DNA from: Deltaproteobacteria bacterium
GTDB taxonomy: Bacteria; Desulfobacterota_B; Binatia; Bin18
Direction: 5' to 3'
Assembly: GCA_012271025.1 (NCBI GenBank)
Contig: JAAXHF010000110.1
Coordinates: 1-13,623 of the forward strand
DNA length: 13,623 nucleotides
The notes below the pieces were generated by a model, which made no database searches, was not told the origin of the DNA, and saw only the letters and a list, made by a program, of their open reading frames with translations. Positions 6,952 through 11,912 of this stretch are shown here, one piece after another. Within the stretch, counting starts at the first letter, position 1; each line of letters begins with the position of its first letter. Both the position numbers and the translations under genes were made by a program.

Positions 6952-6963
6952 CTGCGCTCCGCT

Positions 6964-7365
6964 TCAGTTTTGCGTGTCCCGCTCCAGGCTTTTGCCCAGC
7001 GAAACGCCGCTGATGCCAGCCGCCTGGAGCTGCTCAAAGGCCGAGATGATGATTTGCAGCCGGGTCTCGGCCTCGGGAAACACTACCACCGGTCTGGTCG
7101 AATCCAGTCCTCCGCTGTCGCCTGGCGGCGAAGCAGAAAACGGCCGCCCGTTCAGCGACAGTGCACCGTTGGCGTGCAGGATCATGGCCTGGGGCTGCTG
7201 CGGGCTGGGTTCGGGGCCGGCGACCGGGAAGTGGAAATCGACCGCCTTCCAGCGGCTGAAGGTCGAGGTCAGCATGAAGAACATCAGCAGAATGAACACC
7301 ACGTCGATCAGCGCCGTCAGACTGACCGCTCTTCGCCGCGCAGCATACAGCGGTGTGGTGCTCAT
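6964..7365 (-). CDS. exbD: ExbD-like protein 1, with the conserved membrane Asp
   Basis: A 133-aa ExbD/TolR-family protein. The TM is about residues 18-36 (ALIDVVFILLMFFMLTS) with the essential Asp21 (GAC at 7303-7305), and the periplasmic domain carries VVVFPEAETRLQIIISAFEQLQAAGI. The ATG at 7365 overlaps the exbB TGA in an ATGA, so translation is coupled and no separate ribosome site is needed. With ExbB and the Asn variant it would form the proton-driven motor for TonB. Confidence 0.92.
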   Translation of the reverse strand: MSTTPLYAARRRAVSLTALIDVVFILLMFFMLTSTFSRWKAVDFHFPVAGPEPSPQQPQAMILHANGALSLNGRPFSASPPGDSGGLDSTRPVVVFPEAETRLQIIISAFEQLQAAGISGVSLGKSLERDTQN

Positions 7366-8024
7366 CTGACCTGTTTCTCCCGGTAGTCGGGCCGTTGAGC
7401 CGAGCGTTCGGCCTCCAGGGTAAAAATCCGCTCCAGGCCGTCGAGCAGGGCCGCCGCCTCGACTTCGACTTTGCGTTCCAGCCAACTGTTGGTGATGGAG
7501 ACGGGGATGGCGATGCTGAGTCCGACCGCAGTGGTCAGGAGGGCCTGCCAGATGCCGCCCGACAGTACGGCCGGGTTCACCTGCGTTCCTGCGGCTTCCA
7601 TCGCCTGAAACGCCTCGATCATGCCCAGCACTGTGCCTAACAGTCCCAGCAACGGGGCCAGAGCGGCGATGACTTCCAGGATGCGGAGATAACTGCCGAG
7701 CGTGGCCGCCGCCCCGCGCGCCAGGCGCAGGGCTTCGTTTTTGACCTCCTCAAGGCCGAGCACGCCGGTGTCAAGCAGGCGCAGGGTCTGGCTGATGACA
7801 TGCGCCCGAGCGTTGCGCTGACCCTGGAGCAGAATGACGGCCTGCGAGCGTTCGCCCTTTTCCAGATGCGCCAGAGCCTGCTCAACCACGCCCTTGGGCC
7901 GGGGGCGTTGCAGCCACCATTGCCACAGCTTGACCAGAATGACGGTCAGCGCGACCAGCGACAGGACGGCCAGGAGCCCGACCACCGGGCCGCCGAGACT
8001 CAGAAATGTCGTGATATCAAGCAT
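7362..8024 (-). CDS. exbB: ExbB-like MotA/TolQ/ExbB proton channel protein
   Basis: A 220-aa inner-membrane protein, the pentameric part of the TonB motor. The ATG at 8024 has GAGGA 5 nt upstream. A longer reading from a GTG at 8075 would begin inside the terminator hairpin and adds no recognisable sequence, so I rejected it. TM1 is about 10-33; the MotA_ExbB core follows with TM2 about 115-137 (LEVIAALAPLLGLLGTVLGMIEAF) and TM3 about 157-180 (GGIWQALLTTAVGLSIAIPVSITNSW). It is the first gene of the Fur-type operon. The start codon lies only about 20 nt after a strong intrinsic terminator, so expression requires readthrough or antitermination. Confidence 0.92.
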   Translation of the reverse strand: MLDITTFLSLGGPVVGLLAVLSLVALTVILVKLWQWWLQRPRPKGVVEQALAHLEKGERSQAVILLQGQRNARAHVISQTLRLLDTGVLGLEEVKNEALRLARGAAATLGSYLRILEVIAALAPLLGLLGTVLGMIEAFQAMEAAGTQVNPAVLSGGIWQALLTTAVGLSIAIPVSITNSWLERKVEVEAAALLDGLERIFTLEAERSAQRPDYREKQVR

Positions 8025-8044
8025 GGGTCCTCGCCAGGCGCTAC

Positions 8045-8088
8045 AAAAAAAGCCCGCAAGGAAACGGTGTTTCACCGTCCTTACGGGC
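8045..8088 (-). terminator. Intrinsic terminator within leader element A
   Basis: On the minus strand GCCCGTAAGGA pairs with TCCTTGCGGGC (two extra T bulge), an inner CGGTG/CACCG stem closes on AAA, and seven T follow (8045-8051). It is a textbook rho-independent terminator. It would stop readthrough from the heme operon, and also transcripts started at the Fur-box promoter just before exbB. Confidence 0.85.
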
Positions 8089-8111
8089 TCTAGGCTTAGG
8101 GCCGCTGGCCT
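8045..8111 (-). ncRNA. Fur-linked structured RNA element, copy A
   Basis: A 60-nt element beginning AGGCCAGCGGCCCTAAGCC and ending in the terminator stem, plus the T-run. It is 47/60 identical to copy B at 632-699, with no gaps and the same hairpin length (37 nt). The 5' half could form TAGGC/GCCTA or GGCC/GGCC pairings. Differences in the 3' arm keep the GCCCG/CGGGC base of the stem. It lies between the Fur promoter and exbB. Possible readings are the 3' end of an sRNA of about 130 nt, or an attenuator/riboswitch-like leader. I do not recognise a known riboswitch consensus in it. Confidence 0.6.
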
Positions 8112-8159
8112 AATTGAGGTGCGTAGATTTCAACCTGATCGCTCAGATTAATTTCTTAA

Positions 8160-8182
8160 TTGAATTTGATTATCAATTTCAA
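8160..8182. promoter_or_regulatory. Fur box A
   Basis: The same 23 bases as Fur box B: TTGAATTTGAT, one base, ATCAATTTCAA. It overlaps the -10 region of the exbB promoter, where a bound repressor would block polymerase. The genes downstream are all iron-uptake genes, which supports Fur as the regulator. Confidence 0.83.
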
Positions 8183-8207
8183 TATAGTTTTTTCTTCAGG
8201 TCGTCAA
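8179..8207 (-). promoter_or_regulatory. Sigma-70-type promoter for the exbB operon
   Basis: On the minus strand TTGACG (8202-8207), 17 bp, then TATTGA (8179-8184). An overlapping alternative -10, TATATT (8181-8186), has a 15-bp spacer. The promoter lies in the gap between the heme monooxygenase stop and exbB, so this operon has its own start. Confidence 0.65.
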
Positions 8208-8223
8208 GCACCCCGGAGCCGAC

Positions 8224-8553
8224 CTACGAATTCTCGGGGCTGAGCGCCACGCCGCTCTCCTGGATGACTTTATGGATCTCCAAGACGTTGCTGCCGGCAA
8301 ACATGCCGGCCGGCGGGCGGTTGGCGTGGGCCTGGCGAAAGGAGTCGCTTCTGGTCCAGCGTTCAAAGTCCGTCTGACTGCGCCAGTAGGTTTTGACCAG
8401 ATAGTAGTCGCCCTTGATGGGCCGCAGGATTTCGTTGCGAATAAAGCCGGGCTCTTTATCAATCAGGCCGGCCCGGTTGCGAAAACGTTCCTCAAAGTCG
8501 GCTTCGTGACCCTTGGCCACCGGGATGCGATTCGTCACAACAACCATGCTCAT
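8224..8553 (-). CDS. IsdG-family (ABM fold) heme-degrading monooxygenase
   Basis: A 109-aa antibiotic-biosynthesis-monooxygenase-fold protein. Asn8, Trp66 and His76 (FERW..SDSFRQAH) fall at almost the same positions as the Asn/Trp/His set that IsdG, IsdI and MhuD use to bind and open heme. This makes cytoplasmic heme breakdown and iron release the likely role. The ATG at 8553 overlaps the ATPase stop in an ATGA, with GGAGG 8 nt upstream; the first Met of MSM is preferred. It is the last gene of the heme-import block, and placing the degrading enzyme after the importer is logical. Other ABM-fold enzymes have different substrates, so heme is a strong inference rather than proof. Confidence 0.85.
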   Translation of the reverse strand: MSMVVVTNRIPVAKGHEADFEERFRNRAGLIDKEPGFIRNEILRPIKGDYYLVKTYWRSQTDFERWTRSDSFRQAHANRPPAGMFAGSNVLEIHKVIQESGVALSPENS

Positions 8554-9365
8554 ACGGCTTTCCTCCTCTGGGATGTGGTGTGTAATGGATACAGGATCGG
8601 AGCGCTGATGCCCGGTACGCGGGCAAAGCTCATGCTGACGCCGAACACCTCGGTACACAGTTCCGGGGTCAAGACCTGCTGGGGGGGACCGTGGGCGGCG
8701 ATGCTTCCCTGGGACAGGATAATCACACGCTGACTGAAGCGGGCGGCAAGGTTCAGATCGTGCAGCGCCATGAAGACGGTCACGCCCCTGTCGCGGTTGA
8801 GTTGGCCGACCAGCTCCAGGATATCCAGCTGATGGGTGATGTCCAAATAGGTCATGGGTTCGTCGAGCAGCAATACCTGGGGCTCTTGGGCCATGGCCAT
8901 GGCCAGCCACACCCGCTGACGCTCGCCGCCCGACAGCTGGGTCACCGGCCGGTGGCGGAGCGAGTCCAGGCCGGTGCGGGCCAGGGCGCGTTCCACGGCC
9001 TGGCGGTGGCGGTCGGGGCGCATCAGAAAAAACGCGTCCCGGTGTGGAAAACGCCCCTGCGCCACCAGTTCCTCGACCGTGAAACCGACCGGAGCCTGGG
9101 CGCCCTGAGCCACAAAGGCGAGCTGGCGGGCGATGTGCCGGGAAGACAGGCTGCGCAGCGCCTTGCCCCACAGCGCGATGTCGCCCCGCTGGCTGGGAAT
9201 CAGGCCGATGAGTGCCTTGAGCAGGGTCGATTTGCCCGAGCCGTTCGGGCCCAGCAGGGACACGACTTCTCCGGCTCGGACGGACAGCGACACGTCGCGC
9301 AGGACCGTCCGCCGGCCGTACCCGGCGTACAGCCCGCTGGCCGTTATCAGCGCCGTATCGGTCAT
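8550..9365 (-). CDS. hmuV: ABC transporter ATP-binding protein, heme/siderophore type
   Basis: A 271-aa ATPase of the BtuD/FepC/HmuV group that powers import through the FecCD permease. It has Walker A GPNGSGKST (39-47), Q-loop Gln87 (AFVAQ), signature LSGGERQR (144-151), Walker B VLLLDEP (164-170) and the switch histidine His202 (MALHD). The start ATG at 9365 overlaps the permease TGA (ATGA). Its own stop overlaps the monooxygenase start. The name hmuV rests on the neighbours; the ATPase alone does not distinguish heme from siderophore or cobalamin. Confidence 0.9.
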   Translation of the reverse strand: MTDTALITASGLYAGYGRRTVLRDVSLSVRAGEVVSLLGPNGSGKSTLLKALIGLIPSQRGDIALWGKALRSLSSRHIARQLAFVAQGAQAPVGFTVEELVAQGRFPHRDAFFLMRPDRHRQAVERALARTGLDSLRHRPVTQLSGGERQRVWLAMAMAQEPQVLLLDEPMTYLDITHQLDILELVGQLNRDRGVTVFMALHDLNLAARFSQRVIILSQGSIAAHGPPQQVLTPELCTEVFGVSMSFARVPGISAPILYPLHTTSQRRKAV

Positions 9366-10450
9366 AGTCCTCTCCGCAGTATCCACAGAAAGTACGGCGC
9401 TCCCAGCAGGGCCAACAGCAGGCCGACCGGAATCTCGAGCGGGGCAAACAGGGTGCGTGCGCTGAGGTCGGCCGTGACCACCAGCCCGGCCCCGACCAGG
9501 GCTGCGGTGGGCAGCAGAAAGCGATGATCGGCGCCGACCAGAAGCCGGCACAGATGGGGCACGACCAGCCCGACAAATCCGATCAGCCCGGCCACGCTGA
9601 CCACGCCGGCGGCCAGCCCGGCGGCCAAAGCCGACAGCCCCAGCCGGGTCAGGGTCACCGGCAGCCCCAGGGCTGCGGCCTGCTCTTCGCCGAGGAGCAA
9701 CAGGTTCAGCTGGCGGGCGCAAAAAAAGACCGGCAGGCCGGCGGCGCAGGCATACGGCCACAGCAGGCCGACCTGGGGCCAGCTGCGGCCGCTCAGCGTG
9801 CCGGCCAGCCACGGCAGCACGGCCGGCACCCGCTCGCTGTACAACAGCATCAGCAGCGACATGAGCGAGGCCAGGGCGGTGTTGAGCGCCACCCCGGCCA
9901 GGATGACCCGCAGCGGAAAGATCGTGCCGTCCTTCCAGGCAATGCCATAGATGAGCAGCGCCACCCCCAACCCGCCGAGCGTGGCCCCGAGCGGCAGCCA
10001 GCCGGTCATATGGGGGAAGAGAATCAGCAGGATAACGGCGATCAGCCCGCCGCCGGCCGAGACTCCGATGATCCCCGGGTCGGCCAGGGGGTTGCGCAGG
10101 ATGGCCTGGAGCATGGTTCCGGCCAGCGCCAGGCTGCTGCCGATCAACATGCCCAGGATCAGGCGCGGCAGACGCAGGGCCCAGACGATGGTCGTGCCGA
10201 CTGTGGTCTCGGTCGCGGCGGGCTGGGGGGAACCGAACAGGGCCGTCCAGACTTCTCCACCCGACACCGTCACGCTGCCCTGGCCCAGCGACAGCAGGCT
10301 CACCCCGCCCAGCGCTACGCCGCTGATGAGCAGGACGGTCAGCCGGGTCGCGGTTCGCGGATCGTCGGGCCGTGTTGCGGCCGGATCGGGCGTCTGGGCC
10401 GACTCGGCCGAAGGCCGATCCTCGACGGCCGGCCTAGGGCTGGCGCTCAT
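9362..10450 (-). CDS. hmuU: FecCD-family ABC permease, heme/siderophore type
   Basis: A 362-aa inner-membrane permease, expected to act as a homodimer. It has the family blocks ALRLPRLILGMLIGSSLALAG, QAILRNPLADPGIIGVSAGGG and GLIGFVGLVVPHLCRLLVG, and about ten hydrophobic segments. An N-terminal extension of about 35 Pro/Ala/Asp-rich residues precedes the first TM and makes it slightly longer than usual. The first 17 nt overlap the end of the binding-protein gene, and the end overlaps the ATPase gene, so all three are translationally linked. The substrate is inferred as heme from the IsdE-like partner and the IsdG-like enzyme. Confidence 0.9.
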   Translation of the reverse strand: MSASPRPAVEDRPSAESAQTPDPAATRPDDPRTATRLTVLLISGVALGGVSLLSLGQGSVTVSGGEVWTALFGSPQPAATETTVGTTIVWALRLPRLILGMLIGSSLALAGTMLQAILRNPLADPGIIGVSAGGGLIAVILLILFPHMTGWLPLGATLGGLGVALLIYGIAWKDGTIFPLRVILAGVALNTALASLMSLLMLLYSERVPAVLPWLAGTLSGRSWPQVGLLWPYACAAGLPVFFCARQLNLLLLGEEQAAALGLPVTLTRLGLSALAAGLAAGVVSVAGLIGFVGLVVPHLCRLLVGADHRFLLPTAALVGAGLVVTADLSARTLFAPLEIPVGLLLALLGAPYFLWILRRGL

Positions 10451-11378
10451 GCAAGACCTCGCTCAGCAGGCGAACGGCCTGGGGAAAGTTCAGCCCCGGG
10501 TCGGCCGAGAACAGGGTCGCCGGCATGACGTGGACCCGGCCACGCTGGACGGCGCTGAGTTCCTGCCAGGCCGGGTGGCTGCCAAGTTCCGCGTTGAGGG
10601 CGTCGGTCACCGCCTGGGGATCGCCGTGGCTCATCACGCAGATCACCTCCGGTCTGGTGACCAGCAGTTCCTCAAGACTGAGGGGCAGAAACCCCAGCTC
10701 ATAGCCCGGATCGTGCTGGTAGGCGGAGACAATGTCGGCGGCCAGGTTTTGTCCTCCGGCCAGCCGCAGCAGGTCGCCGGCATACGTCCACGGGGCGATG
10801 ACCAGAAAGGCCTGGGTCGTGCCGAACAGGAAGATCGTCGGCCGCGGCGTGGCGGGCAGGCCGCTCCGCACCTCGTCCAGCTCTTGGCGCAAGTCTTGGC
10901 CGAGGGCTGTGGCCTGTTTGTGGCGACCGAGCAGCGTCCCGATGTCGCGGATGACCTGGACGACCTCGTCCACAGTGCGGGCCTGCGACAAATACTGGGT
11001 GGCCTGCACCACCTGGAGGCGTTGGGCGACATCGCCGTGGGCCTGGGCCGGGGCAATAATCAGATCCGGCCGGGCGGCCAGGATGGCCTCAAGGTTCGGC
11101 GCGACCGCATTGCCGACCGCCGGCAGGGACTGGAGTTCCGCCGGCAAGGATATGCCGGTCAGGCTGGGGCGCCCGACCAGCCTGCCGCCCAGGGCCTGGA
11201 CGATATCCAGGCTGCCCTGACTCAGCGCGATCACGCGTTCGGCCGGTCGAGCCAGGCTGATGTGACGGCCCGCCCCATCCCGGACCGAGACCGGAGAGTC
11301 GGCGGCCACGGTTGGGCGGAAAACCAATCCCAGGGACAGGACCAGCAGGAGTGTGAACCAGAAGGATTGACGCAGCAT
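10434..11378 (-). CDS. hmuT: Periplasmic heme-binding protein of ABC transporter, IsdE-like
   Basis: A 314-aa cluster A-III binding protein with an N-terminal signal peptide (cleavage near 25, TVAA before DSP) and no lipobox Cys, so it should be free in the periplasm. From memory it aligns best with IsdE of Staphylococcus: AFLVIAPWTYAGDLLRLAGGQN, the MSHGDPQ segment and AWQELSAVQRGRV have clear counterparts. His251 in MSHG falls at the axial heme His of IsdE (His229), while the Met ligand (Met78, in GNPMSP) is Val92 here (GNAVAP). Heme is the favoured ligand, but cobalamin or siderophore remain possible. The ATG at 11378 has no good Shine-Dalgarno. A structured 140-nt gap precedes it. Confidence 0.85.
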   Translation of the reverse strand: MLRQSFWFTLLLVLSLGLVFRPTVAADSPVSVRDGAGRHISLARPAERVIALSQGSLDIVQALGGRLVGRPSLTGISLPAELQSLPAVGNAVAPNLEAILAARPDLIIAPAQAHGDVAQRLQVVQATQYLSQARTVDEVVQVIRDIGTLLGRHKQATALGQDLRQELDEVRSGLPATPRPTIFLFGTTQAFLVIAPWTYAGDLLRLAGGQNLAADIVSAYQHDPGYELGFLPLSLEELLVTRPEVICVMSHGDPQAVTDALNAELGSHPAWQELSAVQRGRVHVMPATLFSADPGLNFPQAVRLLSEVLHERQP

Positions 11379-11414
11379 AACGGACTATCTTTGCACGGCG
11401 GGCAGTACGGGGAA

Positions 11415-11481
11415 AGCGGGACATCTGACGCCAGCAGCCCATCCGCCAGCGATGGCAACACCTCTGTAACGATGTCCCGCT
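11415..11481 (-). other. Structured leader before the heme-binding-protein gene
   Basis: AGCGGGACATC (11415-11425) and GATGTCCCGCT (11471-11481) are perfect 11-bp complements enclosing 45 nt. An inner CCATC/GATGG hairpin lies within the loop. The whole forms a two-level stem ending about 36 nt before the start codon. It lacks a T-run after it. No cobalamin or other riboswitch consensus is recognised. It may control or separate expression of the transport genes from those upstream. Confidence 0.5.
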
Positions 11482-11488
11482 CTCCCTT

Positions 11489-11512
11489 TCTCTCCCGTCT
11501 CGACGGGAGAGA
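11489..11512. other. Stem-loop just after the 69-aa gene
   Basis: TCTCTCCCGTC and GACGGGAGAGA pair perfectly over 11 bp around two bases. It begins 6 nt after the stop codon of the small gene at 11519. No T-run follows on the minus strand. It is probably an mRNA 3'-end protector or a non-classical terminator. Confidence 0.55.
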
Positions 11513-11518
11513 GCCGTG

Positions 11519-11728
11519 TCAGTGGCCGACCTCGGACACCGACCCCGAGGCTGGGTCAGGGAAGGCTATCTCCTGGTTTGCGGTGTCGGTCAGCTTGGCT
11601 AAGACGAAGAATTCTTCCTGGGTCATTTTGATGATCGCCCGTCCGACCACCAGATGAATACAGCCTTCCGAACACTGGGAGATGCTGATCTGCTGGTCTC
11701 GTGACTGCCAAAAGCCTGGTTTGTTCAT
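11519..11728 (-). CDS. Small Cys/His protein, paralog of the 216-413 product
   Basis: A 69-aa soluble protein of no family I can name. The ATG at 11728 is chosen because AAAGGAG lies 7 nt upstream; an in-frame ATG at 11761 has no ribosome site and would precede that signal. From Trp7 it aligns gap-free with the 65-aa product at 216-413 over 48 residues (16 identical, many conservative). Cys19, Cys23 and His25 (CSEGCIH) form CxxxCxH, where the paralog has CxxxHxH. A strand-helix pattern follows (IHLVVGRAIIKM, then TQEEFFVLAKLTDTA). Its place between the spermidine-synthase-like gene and the heme importer suggests a part in iron or heme handling, but that is inference. Confidence 0.75.
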   Translation of the reverse strand: MNKPGFWQSRDQQISISQCSEGCIHLVVGRAIIKMTQEEFFVLAKLTDTANQEIAFPDPASGSVSEVGH

Positions 11729-11912
11729 GGGCTTCTCCTTTCTTGTCAATGTGAGCGTCATGCTGGGCGAGCGGGAGTATTGCCGCCGGCTGAACCGAGT
11801 CGGGGCGCCTCGGCGGCTGGCCTGGAGACGACAGCGCCCACACCAGACCCAAGATCATGCTGAGTTCGGACACCAGCAGGGACCATTGGCCACAATCGAG
11901 GGTCTTGTTCAT
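11556..11912 (-). CDS. Small coupled ORF with one predicted TM
   Basis: The ATG at 11912 overlaps the TGA of the spermidine-synthase-like gene as ATGA, which favours coupled translation. The N-terminus MNKTLDCGQWSLLVSELSMILGLVWALSSP has a hydrophobic segment of about 20 residues, then a Pro/Arg-rich stretch. The frame stays open for 118 codons, but the last 57 or so lie inside the 69-aa gene in another frame and look like its out-of-frame reading. The real product may therefore be shorter in an ancestral form, with this stop now reached only by overlap. A frameshift near 11730-11760 is possible. No homology is recognised; this is the least certain gene of the block. Confidence 0.45.
   Translation of the reverse strand: MNKTLDCGQWSLLVSELSMILGLVWALSSPGQPPRRPDSVQPAAILPLAQHDAHIDKKGEAHEQTRLLAVTRPADQHLPVFGRLYSSGGRTGDHQNDPGRILRLSQADRHRKPGDSLP

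Noticed and set aside
7362..8075. A longer ExbB starting at 8075
   Set aside because: Its GTG start falls inside the intrinsic terminator stem; the ATG at 8024 has a ribosome site and gives a normal ExbB N-terminus.
8045..8111. Cobalamin or another known riboswitch for the conserved element, because of GCCAGTGG-like bases near a FecCD importer
   Set aside because: The element is only 60 nt, lacks the rest of the cobalamin consensus, and precedes exbB and a small protein gene, not the importer.
8224..9576. A 450-codon frame that would fuse an ATPase-region sequence to the heme monooxygenase
   Set aside because: The upstream part is an out-of-frame reading of the ATPase gene. The ATGA overlap and GGAGG site give a clear internal start at 8553.
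9951..11657. A 568-codon open frame on the plus strand, and other long plus-strand frames (for example 726-1388, 3608-4717, 4739-5635, 9524-10528)
   Set aside because: They lie antisense to well-identified minus-strand genes, have low-complexity Gln/Arg/Gly-rich translations and no recognisable domains. They are typical by-products of high GC.
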